Source: a virus. From it: a stretch of 56,171 nt of DNA. A program made the translations under genes and the position numbers. Positions 30,332 to 39,530 of the stretch are shown piece after piece. The notes under the pieces are model-generated. The model was not told the DNA's origin, did no database searches, and was given only the letters and a program-made list of their open reading frames with translations. The stretch is from positions 1 to 56,171 of IMG/VR virus record IMGVR_UViG_3300049489_000406. One strand, 5' to 3'. Positions within the stretch are counted from its first letter, which is position 1; each line of letters starts with the position of its first letter.

Positions 30332-32760
30332 AACACGCTTGACGTAATCTTAGTAGTGGCTACTATAGAGTTTGACCCTGGATTATGCATCACACCCTCG
30401 TAGTATAGAAGGCTACAGCTTAAATCCAAGCCAAAAGTACCGTCGCCTCTCAGGTTACTGTTGAATATAGAAACCGTTCCACTCGCAGGCACTAATCCGT
30501 TACCGCGCTGTTTGATACTAAATCCAGTACCTGGGTTTTTACCGATTGATAGCAATCTATTGATATATAGATTGTTACCACGGTAGTCTATGTGCGGCAT
30601 ATTTACGCAGTTATCAATGTAAAGTAAGCTAAGATCAGTAGTACATAGTATCTGAGAATTGAGTACGCCCGTGCATTCGGTCATCTGTATTTGACAAGCT
30701 GAATTAGATGATGAATATGTAAGACCTGACGAGAAGTAACACCCTTTAAATATTATAGATGCACCTGTGGCTCCTGATATTGTAACCGTATTTTGAAAAG
30801 TGCAACTTATAAACGTGATGGTACCAGCGGTTACGCTAATTGTAGCGGCTTGGCTTATTTGAAAACCCTCGATAAGCGCAGTCCCAGAGTTTACAGTTAG
30901 CGTACCGTTCAAGACTGTGCTGCTAAACGACCCGAGAAACACCGCGGGTCGTGGATGTGCTGCACGCAGTCTTACAATTGTGCCAGAAGGTATTGTAACG
31001 TTTTCAACAAACGTACCTGGGAACACTATGTAGTTATTCGGCGATGACGCGGCGTTATTAACAGCCGTTTGTACAGATGATAGTGGATGATTTATAGACC
31101 CCGTACCCCCTGCTAGTGCCCCAGTTACAACAAAACCCTCCACCGCGCTTAAAGGATCCCACGAATCATAATTAGTAAGAGCCGTAGAGACGGTAGTAGC
31201 ACCACTGTATATTGAATTCGCCGGAGGCGAATAGTTTACGTTTGTAGCTGTTGCAGAGTTTCCTGTAATTGATATTCCCCACGTCCCTGACGCGCCGCTA
31301 CCCGTAACGCCAGGTGCGCCAACTGTGTTGTAGCTGATCGTTTGAGCAGCCGAGCCATTGAACGTTGTGCCGCTAACTGCCCCTGCGCCTGAATTGTTAA
31401 AAGTAACAGCGTTATTAGTGTTAACGTTTATGTTAGCGCTACCGTTAAATGATACGCCGTTAATAAGTCTGGCTGTTTGTAGTACTGTAGCGGTTCCGGC
31501 GTTGCCAGTAACTGAGATTCCCCAAGTGCCCGAGGCGTTAGCGCCAGTTATGCTAGGTGCGCCAATTGTGTTGTAGCTTATCGTTTGAGCAGCCGAGCCA
31601 TTGAACGTTGTGCCGCTAGCGCCTCCTGTGCCTGAGCTATTAAACGTCACGGCACTCGGTGTTGCTGCCGTGACTGTTATATCTGCACTACCATTGAACG
31701 ACACCCCGTTAATGAGCCTGGCTGTTTGTAGTACCGTAGCAGTTCCAGCATTACCAGTAACAGCTATCCCCCAAGTACCAGATGCATTTGAGCCTGTGGT
31801 ACTTGGGACACTCAACGTTTTTCTATCTACTGTTATTGCTGCTGAACCGTTGAAAGTAATGCCCGAATTGGCACCCAAAAAACCTGATGAAAAAGTCACA
31901 GCACTTGGTGTTGCTGCCGTGACTGTTATATCTGCGCTACCGTCAAATGCTACGCTATTAATAGCCCTTGGTGTTTGCAAAGTCGTAGCGGTTCCAGCGT
32001 TGCCAGTAACAGCTATCCCCCACGTGCCTGAGGCGTTAGTGCCAGTTATGCTAGGTGCGCCAATCGTGTTGTAGCTAACTGTCTGGGCTAGAGAACCGTC
32101 AAATGTTACTCCGCTAGCACCACCTGTGCCTGAATTGTTGAACGTTACAACATTTGGCGTTACTGCATTTAGCGAGATGTTTGTACTACCGTCAAACAAT
32201 ATGCCGTTAATTGTTCTCGGTGTCTGTAGCGTTGTAGCTGTTCCAGCATTACCAGTGATGCTGCCCGTGATAATCACATTAAAAGTTTTGGAACCATCAA
32301 TAACCTGCGTGCCTGTAGTCTTTACGCACGCATCTAAAGCTGCTTGCAAATCAGTTTGCGAGGACAGTGTACCGATAATCGAACCCCATTGAGCTACTTT
32401 ACCGCCCGATGGTATGCGATTCCATGTGTTGTTGGGCATAAAAATGGCTTGATCATCTACAAGCCAGCCTGTCTCACCGTCTAGGACTGTATTACCTGGT
32501 GTGGTTACTATCCACGTGTCACCCACAGTGCCAACGCCAGAAGCTAATGACCCTCCTGTCGATGTGACGTTAGTATCTGCGTTCCACGTTCCTTTAGGAT
32601 TTTTTACGCCAATTGGTAGGTACGTAACGGGTATTTTAGCTGTCGCATCAAGGGGAGCCACACCTAAAGCCACACCTTTTTGAGCTAGGGGTATTTTACT
32701 ATCAATATCTGCTTGCAGGCTTCCAGTGCCTAACACCGCTCGTCTTACTAGATTGCTCAT
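30328..32760 (-). CDS. Tail fibre / receptor-binding protein with long internal repeats
   Basis: An 810-aa fibre. Residues 1-130 contain a V-T-Y-L-P-I-G-V-K-N-P-K-G-T-W-N-A-D motif common at fibre N-termini. Residues about 175-510 hold about four to five repeats of 75-90 aa (I-T-G-N-A-G-T-A-T-x-L-Q-T, I-N-G-V-S-F-N-G-S, T-F-N-S-S-G-T-G-G-A-S-G, S-I-T-G-x-N-A-S-G-T-W-G-I). From about 530 a right-handed beta-helix-like domain follows. It is the last gene of the late block and starts with a 4-nt overlap. Confidence 0.85.
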   Translation of the reverse strand: MSNLVRRAVLGTGSLQADIDSKIPLAQKGVALGVAPLDATAKIPVTYLPIGVKNPKGTWNADTNVTSTGGSLASGVGTVGDTWIVTTPGNTVLDGETGWLVDDQAIFMPNNTWNRIPSGGKVAQWGSIIGTLSSQTDLQAALDACVKTTGTQVIDGSKTFNVIITGSITGNAGTATTLQTPRTINGILFDGSTNISLNAVTPNVVTFNNSGTGGASGVTFDGSLAQTVSYNTIGAPSITGTNASGTWGIAVTGNAGTATTLQTPRAINSVAFDGSADITVTAATPSAVTFSSGFLGANSGITFNGSAAITVDRKTLSVPSTTGSNASGTWGIAVTGNAGTATVLQTARLINGVSFNGSADITVTAATPSAVTFNSSGTGGASGTTFNGSAAQTISYNTIGAPSITGANASGTWGISVTGNAGTATVLQTARLINGVSFNGSANINVNTNNAVTFNNSGAGAVSGTTFNGSAAQTISYNTVGAPGVTGSGASGTWGISITGNSATATNVNYSPPANSIYSGATTVSTALTNYDSWDPLSAVEGFVVTGALAGGTGSINHPLSSVQTAVNNAASSPNNYIVFPGTFVENVTIPSGTIVRLRAAHPRPAVFLGSFSSTVLNGTLTVNSGTALIEGFQISQAATISVTAGTITFISCTFQNTVTISGATGASIIFKGCYFSSGLTYSSSNSACQIQMTECTGVLNSQILCTTDLSLLYIDNCVNMPHIDYRGNNLYINRLLSIGKNPGTGFSIKQRGNGLVPASGTVSIFNSNLRGDGTFGLDLSCSLLYYEGVMHNPGSNSIVATTKITSSVF

Positions 32761-33023
32761 AATATGCTTACCTGAATATTTGTCGTACCGGATGCATTAA
32801 GTAGGCTAAAAAAATACTTGCTATTTTGCATCATATCTACGAGAAGCACATTATCAGACGTTTGAGCAAAATCAGTTAAAGCAAACGGAGTTAACTCGTC
32901 TTGTGAAACGCTAAGATTTACTGTAGCCCCGCCAAACGTTCCGCTTAATTGCACTTGCATAACTCCGCCACTATGTAGCATTGTAGCCGTTACTGGTAAT
33001 GCCTGTGTGAGATCGAATAGCAT
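32757..33023 (-). CDS. Hypothetical small tail-region protein
   Basis: An 88-aa beta-rich protein (V-Q-L-S-G-T-F-G-G-A-T-V-N-L-S-V). Coupled to the fibre gene by a 4-nt overlap, so perhaps a fibre chaperone or small fibre component. No family recognised. Confidence 0.55.
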   Translation of the reverse strand: MLFDLTQALPVTATMLHSGGVMQVQLSGTFGGATVNLSVSQDELTPFALTDFAQTSDNVLLVDMMQNSKYFFSLLNASGTTNIQVSIL

Positions 33024-33031
33024 AAAATACC

Positions 33032-33439
33032 TTAGACTATGTCTTTTAGTGCCCGTAGTTTATCATCATATTCAGCCTTACGCTTCACTATCTCCGTAAA
33101 AGTTAATGTGCAGTTTAAGAAAGGAAATTCGTAGACTTTTTTAAGGTCGTACATCGTATCTTTAGCGTCAACAAGCGCTTGGGCGTAAGTCATACCCTCA
33201 AACATCGCAGAAAAAATATCGTCCCTATATTGCAGCTCAGGCTTAACTCCACCTGTTTTAGTCTTCACCATCGGTAGATTTTTTTGTACAAAATAATCAC
33301 ATAGACTCTTCCAGTGCTCATCTAGCGTATTCATTAATTCGTGATATAGCGGTAAAAGTTTAGCAGTATCTGCTTTTGTACTGCTTTCTGTAATTGCAAG
33401 TACTGCGTCAATAAAACTATGTAATTCTTTCTTTTTCAT
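33032..33439 (-). CDS. Hypothetical tail-region protein
   Basis: A 135-aa helical, Lys-rich protein between the two fibres, where tail-fibre assembly proteins usually sit. No conserved motif recognised. Overlaps the next upstream gene by 23 nt. Confidence 0.55.
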   Translation of the reverse strand: MKKKELHSFIDAVLAITESSTKADTAKLLPLYHELMNTLDEHWKSLCDYFVQKNLPMVKTKTGGVKPELQYRDDIFSAMFEGMTYAQALVDAKDTMYDLKKVYEFPFLNCTLTFTEIVKRKAEYDDKLRALKDIV

Positions 33440-33623
33440 TGAGTGCAGCCTCTAGGTTTTCTAATAATTCACACGGTAACCCTGTAACATCTCCAAAAGG
33501 TATTATACATCTATGCGCAAATTTTGATAATTCATCTTCGGTCATAGGCACCTGTAATAAATCACACGGTAACCCTGTAACATCTCCCCAAGGTATTAAT
33601 TTTGATAATTCATCTTCGGTCAT
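33417..33623 (-). CDS. Small protein with an internal direct duplication
   Basis: A 68-aa protein. The block M-T-E-D-E-L-S-K...G-D-V-T-G-L-P-C-x-L-L occurs twice (second copy with five extra residues). At DNA level this is a direct repeat, 33470-33553 and 33563-33631. The ATG at 33623 is chosen because GAGAGG lies just upstream; an earlier in-frame ATG at 33665 is inside the fibre gene. Function unknown. Confidence 0.6.
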   Translation of the reverse strand: MTEDELSKLIPWGDVTGLPCDLLQVPMTEDELSKFAHRCIIPFGDVTGLPCELLENLEAALNEKERIT

Positions 33624-33633
33624 AGGCACCTCT

Positions 33634-35412
33634 CTAAGCTGTTCTAATATAGCAATAAAATGCATACGTATTAAAGTTTAAGTCATGATCATGAGCGGCG
33701 TTAGACCCTACGGGAGAAGTAAATGCCCAGGTATTATTGCTATCTGATCCTGCACCCAACCCCCAACGCGTATTAACTCCTCCATCAGTCCACAATCCCC
33801 AGATGGCTACGGGTCCATAAATACTAGTGCCCTCCCCAAAAGGTATGACGTGCTTGTGGGCTGGTAAATGTGCTTCGGTTAGTGTGGTACCACCAACTCT
33901 ACCTGAAAAAGGGTCAGTCGCGTTAGCTCTAAGCCCTCCGGCAGGTCTGTAACTTGAGGATATAACAAGATTGTGATGATCCCCCGCGCCACTTATTAAT
34001 GCCCATGTCAATGTGCCCCATCCAGGCACTATACTAGCAGGGTTAGTTATAACGAGTGGGTTCTGAGAGAAAAACGGAGTCCCTATCGGATATACTTTGT
34101 CTAACTCAACAAAAGTTGTTTTTGCAGATAGGGTTGCAGGCGTCACCCACCTAATCGTGTCTGTGCCCGCATTTATTTCATCTATCGAACATGCTCTGCC
34201 AAGACCTGAATACCGATATGGGTCTGGGTTAGTTGAGGGCTGTGCACTTTCATACCCCGCAAGGTACCATTGCGCACCTCCCGATACCGCAATGCACTCA
34301 AACATACCTTCGGAAACCGAATCTACAAACACCTGAATACTGTTTAAAGTTCCAGAAAATCTTCTTATTATGTCTGCCCCGCCTGCCTGTATTACAAAAT
34401 TTGTAGGGCTCGGGTTAGAGTTTATTAAAACCAAACGAATACTAAAAGTATCTCCGACACTCGAACGCACTGGGAGTTGTACATTAACACCCATATATAC
34501 TATTATTGTCCTTTTATCGTCTTTAGGTAGGATAGTAACAAGCGGACCAGGTGCAGGAAAAAGGGCAGGCGCGTTATTAAATATTATATTGTACCCGCCA
34601 GTATCGCTTTTACCTTCCAGATTATTGTCAGAATTAAGCCTTACTACAGTTGCTCGTTTAACAACATTAAAATTAGGGCTGTGATAAATAGCACTTACTA
34701 AATCGCCAACATTCAAATCCCCTGGCTGCATTGTCGCGCCACCTGAGTCAACAAGCGCAGGAGTAGCAACAATACTGCCAATTTTTAAAGTAACTGATCC
34801 TGTATTGATCTGATTAACGATAAAACTTATAGGCATACCATCATAAAGTACTAAAGGATTATGACCAGAAGACGCCGTAAGTGAATATTCATTACCAGAA
34901 TTTCCAGTTACTAAATAGTAATTATCTTGATTAACATCTTGTGTACTTATCGCATCATTTAGATTTTTGATAAGCATATCCGTACCGTCAAACATAACAT
35001 CTATGATAAATGTAGGTTGAATTTCATCTATGGGTATATGGCTTCCGTCTTTAAACTTAAGATTAAAAACGCCAGGAATACCACTTGAAAACGCTAGCGT
35101 GGGGTTGATGACGCTATTTGCGTTAGTAGCAATAAAAGAAAACTGAGCACCAGGGGATAGAAGTGCAGGAGCCTCTACACCTGTCTCGTGAGTTTTAAGT
35201 AAATAAGCCGCGCCAGACGATCCAGCATCTTCTACATAAGTTAGACGACTAGATGCTAAATTAATGACAGATTTTAGTATCTGTTTAGTGTCTGCGTCAT
35301 TAAACCCTTGACCTGAATCAGTAACAATACTTTTAAGCTCGTCATTAACTCCGATGTTAAAGTCCTGAGTGCTGTATTCGTCACCAATATTTTTTGTAGG
35401 TACGTTCTTCAT
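33634..35412 (-). CDS. Tail fibre with collar-like C-terminus
   Basis: A 592-aa fibre. The N-terminal 60 residues resemble baseplate-attachment regions (N-I-G-D-E-Y-S-T-Q-D-F-N). The middle is beta-rich. The C-terminus shows phage collar features: V-Y-P-I-G-T-P-F-F-S, then G-G-T-T-L-T-E-A-H-L-P-A-H-K-H and a final H-D-H-D. Histidines there may bind metal as in T4 gp12. It follows the gp48-like baseplate gene, the normal position of a fibre gene. Confidence 0.8.
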   Translation of the reverse strand: MKNVPTKNIGDEYSTQDFNIGVNDELKSIVTDSGQGFNDADTKQILKSVINLASSRLTYVEDAGSSGAAYLLKTHETGVEAPALLSPGAQFSFIATNANSVINPTLAFSSGIPGVFNLKFKDGSHIPIDEIQPTFIIDVMFDGTDMLIKNLNDAISTQDVNQDNYYLVTGNSGNEYSLTASSGHNPLVLYDGMPISFIVNQINTGSVTLKIGSIVATPALVDSGGATMQPGDLNVGDLVSAIYHSPNFNVVKRATVVRLNSDNNLEGKSDTGGYNIIFNNAPALFPAPGPLVTILPKDDKRTIIVYMGVNVQLPVRSSVGDTFSIRLVLINSNPSPTNFVIQAGGADIIRRFSGTLNSIQVFVDSVSEGMFECIAVSGGAQWYLAGYESAQPSTNPDPYRYSGLGRACSIDEINAGTDTIRWVTPATLSAKTTFVELDKVYPIGTPFFSQNPLVITNPASIVPGWGTLTWALISGAGDHHNLVISSSYRPAGGLRANATDPFSGRVGGTTLTEAHLPAHKHVIPFGEGTSIYGPVAIWGLWTDGGVNTRWGLGAGSDSNNTWAFTSPVGSNAAHDHDLNFNTYAFYCYIRTA

Positions 35413-35416
35413 ACTT

Positions 35417-36004
35417 TTAAATCTCTATAAATTGAACATCAATATACGCGGGTTTGTAATGCTCAACTAAGCATTGATAGAGGCGTGCCGAAGGTGAGCC
35501 AAAAATAAAAGCTCCATACGTCGGGTCGTTTAATGGGTCAAAATCCATGTTAAATATATTATCAGGAGTTAAGCCTTGCATCGTTATAATTATCGTACCA
35601 AAAGTAGAATTATCAAAACCCGACAGCACTATGCCTAATAAGTCAGCCAAATGATAATAATCTTCTTTAGTAAACAGATTCAACGATCCAAGCTTGATCA
35701 TTATTTGTAGCGCTCGCGTTTCAATGCTGCCGCTAGTGTTAAAGCAATCGTCAGGAATCCCTAAAAACGTCTCCCAGGAATCGACAAATCGGTTACCCCT
35801 GGTTGGTAAAAACTGAGATGCTAACGTGTAAATAAGCGCTTCTGCCCTTCCAAACTCTATCGATAACCCTTTCAACAGCTTTCTAAAATTTGAATCTTCT
35901 ATATTTAACGCATCCCACATTTTACCAGTGGGCATAAGGTTAACCAAGGTTTGCACTAACTCATACTCAGTGCTCGGCGAGAAGTCTTGTATGTTAGCAC
36001 TCAT
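35417..36004 (-). CDS. Baseplate protein, DUF2313 / Mu gp48-like
   Basis: A 195-aa protein of the YmfQ/DUF2313 family: L-V-N-L-M-P-T-G-K-M-W near the start, R-A-E-A-L-I helix, and the late D-P-L-N-D-P segment. These proteins connect the wedge to the fibre. Overlaps baseplate J by 4 nt. Confidence 0.82.
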   Translation of the reverse strand: MSANIQDFSPSTEYELVQTLVNLMPTGKMWDALNIEDSNFRKLLKGLSIEFGRAEALIYTLASQFLPTRGNRFVDSWETFLGIPDDCFNTSGSIETRALQIMIKLGSLNLFTKEDYYHLADLLGIVLSGFDNSTFGTIIITMQGLTPDNIFNMDFDPLNDPTYGAFIFGSPSARLYQCLVEHYKPAYIDVQFIEI

Positions 36005-37311
36005 GCAAACACTACCGTGCCCAGTACTGGCAGTTCAGTATCTGTTACAGCTATTGACCCAGCCGGTAAAGTAAGAGAAAAATCTATAAGCGACTGACCT
36101 GTTTGCGTGTCGACCGCGGTCTGGATGGGCTTAGTGTACTGATTCACGTTAATCGTGTTTATCGGATTTAGCTTTTTACCGATTGCTACTGACTCTTGAA
36201 AAAATTGCGTTAACGCTCCCGTAATGGCTGTACGCATGCCCTGTGTATCGGGCGTAATAGACGCAAAATTGAAATTAATGGGCAACGGTGTGGGAGCATC
36301 GACAATAATGTTAGCCTCCGGCAACTCCGCAGGTGTGGGTATTTGATCTCTAACTGCTATCAAATCAGCAGGACTGGGTATTATATTCGCATCATTATCT
36401 CGAACATAATATATTGTAACATGTCCGGCACTCGGAGTTATTGGGAGTACCCACACTCTCGTGATCCCCGCAATGCTGTACAAAATATCTTCTATCGCTT
36501 GCACACTAAAATGAGCAACTGGGTTACGAACTCGGTATAAAACGCGATCTCTAAATTGATCGTCACTCTCAACATCAGCGCCACCTGTTATCCCATTTTG
36601 GTTTACGTAAGACGTACTACTGACACCAGGCATAGTGTTTAATAGAGTAAACTGCGCACCTGATTCTTGATTCCCTGCGCTGCCAGCTATAGTGGATGTA
36701 ACATTAGCGGGTACAAAAGATGCTGAGACGTTTATGCTGCCTGCAAGCCCATCACCGATAGGACTCGCAATTGTAAATATAAAGCTATCAGTATCAATCA
36801 CAGTTATCGTAAATGTGCCTATAAGCGCACTAGGTGCAGATATTGACGTTGTAACTATCTGCATGCCAGATGCTAATTCATGATTTGATATTGTAACAGT
36901 AGCGGTAACGCCAGTTATGTTAACCGTTCCCGCTTCTAAAAAAGCTGCGATTGTTGCATCGGCGTCCGTAGTGTATTGATTACCTGTTTGCGACTGAAAT
37001 ATTGTACCTGCGGGTATCAATGTCCCTACCGTGCCCACTATATTAATTGATCCCTTCGCATTACTAGCTATCTGTCTAATTTTGTTGAACACTGACGCAT
37101 ACGCGTCTAAAAAATCATCCTCGGATGTCAGTAGCAACAAGCGTCTCTCTAGTAAAGTCTGACGACCGTATAGCTGTTTTATGGCCCCAGCCAGGCTTTT
37201 GACTAACGCACGTAATATGCTTCTACGCACTGTGGGGTTAGTCCCATCCCAGGATTGCGTAACATCCGTATTAATACGATCTATGATTTCTGATAATGTT
37301 GCATCTGACAT
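36001..37311 (-). CDS. Baseplate J-like wedge protein (Mu gp47)
   Basis: A 436-aa baseplate J protein: G-G-A-D-V-E-S-D-D-Q-F-R-D-R-V and A-G-I-T-R-V-W-V motifs, G-H-V-T-I-Y-Y-V, and the L-P-E-A-N-I-I-V end domain. Compared with Mu gp47 (about 360 aa) it has an inserted beta-sandwich at about residues 125-205 (H-E-L-A-S-G-M-Q-I, then G-T-F-T-I-T-V-I-D-T-D-S-F) like that in the 45258 protein. Confidence 0.9.
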   Translation of the reverse strand: MSDATLSEIIDRINTDVTQSWDGTNPTVRRSILRALVKSLAGAIKQLYGRQTLLERRLLLLTSEDDFLDAYASVFNKIRQIASNAKGSINIVGTVGTLIPAGTIFQSQTGNQYTTDADATIAAFLEAGTVNITGVTATVTISNHELASGMQIVTTSISAPSALIGTFTITVIDTDSFIFTIASPIGDGLAGSINVSASFVPANVTSTIAGSAGNQESGAQFTLLNTMPGVSSTSYVNQNGITGGADVESDDQFRDRVLYRVRNPVAHFSVQAIEDILYSIAGITRVWVLPITPSAGHVTIYYVRDNDANIIPSPADLIAVRDQIPTPAELPEANIIVDAPTPLPINFNFASITPDTQGMRTAITGALTQFFQESVAIGKKLNPINTINVNQYTKPIQTAVDTQTGQSLIDFSLTLPAGSIAVTDTELPVLGTVVFA

Positions 37312-37757
37312 TAAATATTTCCTACGACGTTAAACTGTCTTTGAATAACGCTACTGTCTTTGTATATATTAATAGTTAGTGTTACTGTATCATTTTCGTA
37401 ATCTATTTCAGCATCTGCCGTAACACTATCCGCAAGATCATCAGCTATTAACCAATTAAGCGATGCTATAGTATAGTTAATAATATAGTTTTTTGAAAGT
37501 GTACTCAAAGGCTGATTAAATGATAGCCAAAGTTTGGAGCCGATCTCATCACCTACATCACCGAATAAATCCCCCCACCATCCACGGCGTAATAAAGGGT
37601 CAGCCTGTTCACTTTCAGAAGCCCGTGCATCAGTTAGTAAAGACACTATAAGCGCGGTATTAAGCCCGTAAGTGCCCGCAATATCCCCATCCGAACCGAG
37701 TGATATGTCGTAATATCCTTTCGATGTGTCAAGTAATAAGTCTACTGGCACGGTCAT
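37311..37757 (-). CDS. Mu gp46-like baseplate wedge protein
   Basis: A 148-aa gp46/GPW_gp25-type protein: L-N-T-A-L-I-V-S-L-L-T-D-A-R-A, R-R-G-W-W-G-D and G-S-K-L-W-L motifs. It overlaps both neighbours in the normal Mu order gp45-gp46-gp47. Confidence 0.88.
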   Translation of the reverse strand: MTVPVDLLLDTSKGYYDISLGSDGDIAGTYGLNTALIVSLLTDARASESEQADPLLRRGWWGDLFGDVGDEIGSKLWLSFNQPLSTLSKNYIINYTIASLNWLIADDLADSVTADAEIDYENDTVTLTINIYKDSSVIQRQFNVVGNI

Positions 37758-38428
37758 GTAAGTGTTCCAGATGTTCCGGTCACTGGATGTATTCCGTCAT
37801 GCGACACTTCATACGACCCTGGGCTATGTGTATGATTATTGAAAGACTTACCCGCCGAGGTTATCATATCGCCAGCGCCTGTTATGTTTCCTGCTCCGGT
37901 TATATTAACAGACGGGGCATTAAAAGGCACACTACTAGTAAGTGATGATCCGTTCAATACCAGTGTAGCGCTTCCTGATTTTAAAGTAATTGATCCTTGA
38001 GACTCTATCAGAACATCACCTTGCGCGGTATGCGTTATTTTACCTTTAGCTGCTGAACACTTTATATCGCCCTCAGGAGTAACTATATTTATTTCAAAAT
38101 TGTTTAAAAATTCAATGTAAGTATTTTTTGAAGCGTTGCCAGCTACATACTCAAAAGGTTGTCTACCGGTAAATCTATTGAACATATCATATGGAAAGGT
38201 TATTAAATTTTCTTCTTGCCCCATTAGAGTAAACGTAATGCCCAGCATATCTTTTGAAACGCCTGAACAAGTGCCGTAGGGATGATAAACCTGACTTTCT
38301 GACACCGAACCCAGTGATGATACTTGCGCGGTGTATACTTTTTTGTTATCTTTCTGGTCGCTTAAAAACTTACTATTACGCGACGAATGCTTTATTTTAT
38401 TGAGAAGTATCGAATACTCTTCCGACAT
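37754..38428 (-). CDS. Baseplate spike protein (Mu gp45 / gpV-like)
   Basis: A 224-aa membrane-piercing spike. The N-terminal OB domain has the H-P-Y-G pattern, and the C-terminal beta-helix (I-T-L-K-S-G-S-A-T-L-V-L-N-G, then V-N-I-T-G-A-G-N) ends with an H-T-H apex motif (N-N-H-T-H-S-P-G) that binds iron in related spikes. Confidence 0.88.
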   Translation of the reverse strand: MSEEYSILLNKIKHSSRNSKFLSDQKDNKKVYTAQVSSLGSVSESQVYHPYGTCSGVSKDMLGITFTLMGQEENLITFPYDMFNRFTGRQPFEYVAGNASKNTYIEFLNNFEINIVTPEGDIKCSAAKGKITHTAQGDVLIESQGSITLKSGSATLVLNGSSLTSSVPFNAPSVNITGAGNITGAGDMITSAGKSFNNHTHSPGSYEVSHDGIHPVTGTSGTLT

Positions 38429-39530
38429 TTTGCACCTTTTGCTTTGCTTTGTCTCTTTCGGCTTGAACCGTGAAAGAATCAGGCAGCACTAACACTAATT
38501 TAGTGTGCGCACCCTCGCTGTCTAACTTAAACTGTACTGAGGCTATTAGTAATACTGCGTCTATGCCCGCAAATTCATCAATAACGTGCACTTTTGAATT
38601 AGTCGACCAAAGATTAACGCCGTCATATGTAAAGCCTGCCACTGTGCAAGGATAGTTAAAATATTTTGCGTTAGCTACGTTAGATTGCCAGATTGCCCAT
38701 TGTTTTGCTGTGTTTCTATCTACCGAAGCATCTGAAATGAAATTATACACACGAGACTGTCTTATTGATGCGTTCTCACTCTCTCCAAGCACGCTATTAA
38801 TCAGATAGTCAAAATCCCCTGGTGTCTCTATTGACTCTACAAAAACTGGTAGCTTTTGCTGCTGTGCGTGACATCTGTACTTATTAAATAGAACCCTAGT
38901 GTTAAATCTTGCAGTACTAATTAAGATGTTGCTAGACGCATCGCCTTTTTTATATATAAGACTAGTATTTATTGTCTTTGCATTTTGTGCATCTCTTAAC
39001 ACAAGATCACCGGAAGGTGATGAGCCTAGATAGACTTGAGATTTTTTTGCATACTTATCAAGGTATTCAAAAAATCCTTCACCTGTTTGTGGTGCTACAT
39101 AATCATTCTTAACGAATAACGTACGTTTTGAAGATTCTACTATAACATTTGCTTTAATTTTAAGCTTTGAAAGAACAGTACGGCAAACATCATCAAAATA
39201 CACGTTACCGCTAAAAGGCTGTATTATTGAGCTATCTACTGTAGAATCTAAAAGATCACTGAGTTTATCGCTCCCAGTTGCTGAAATTTCTCTTGCGTTG
39301 TAATTTTGCGTTACTACTATTTCATCCACGTATCCAGTAAGCACAAGTATATCATTAATTTTAACTCTACATGGTGCTGAGAGTTTTATGGGGTAGCCGT
39401 CTAGAGTTTCTGGAATTCCTACAGTAAATGAATACTGCTTACATAAATTAACAAATGAATCTGACACTACCGCGGATTTAAAACCTACATAGTCTTTACC
39501 GTTGAGTTCAATAGATATAATATCTTTCAT
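38397..39530 (-). CDS. Baseplate hub protein (Mu gp44 / gpD-like)
   Basis: A 377-aa late-control-D/gp44-type hub: V-L-T-G-Y-V-D-E-I near residue 60, the S-A-T-G-S-D-K-L-S-D-L-L-D motif, and a K-S-Q-V-Y-L-G-S-S-P-S-G-D-L-V-L segment. It caps the tube and holds the spike encoded next to it. Confidence 0.87.
   Translation of the reverse strand: MKDIISIELNGKDYVGFKSAVVSDSFVNLCKQYSFTVGIPETLDGYPIKLSAPCRVKINDILVLTGYVDEIVVTQNYNAREISATGSDKLSDLLDSTVDSSIIQPFSGNVYFDDVCRTVLSKLKIKANVIVESSKRTLFVKNDYVAPQTGEGFFEYLDKYAKKSQVYLGSSPSGDLVLRDAQNAKTINTSLIYKKGDASSNILISTARFNTRVLFNKYRCHAQQQKLPVFVESIETPGDFDYLINSVLGESENASIRQSRVYNFISDASVDRNTAKQWAIWQSNVANAKYFNYPCTVAGFTYDGVNLWSTNSKVHVIDEFAGIDAVLLIASVQFKLDSEGAHTKLVLVLPDSFTVQAERDKAKQKVQNVGRVFDTSQ

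Noticed and set aside
30320-30340. Terminator between convergent genes 29762 and 30328.
   Set aside because: The stop codons overlap by 4 bp and no hairpin with a T tract is visible.
31358-32683. Long plus-strand open frames opposite the fibre gene.
   Set aside because: They mirror the repetitive minus-strand fibre codons, lack ribosome sites and have low-complexity V/L/P composition.
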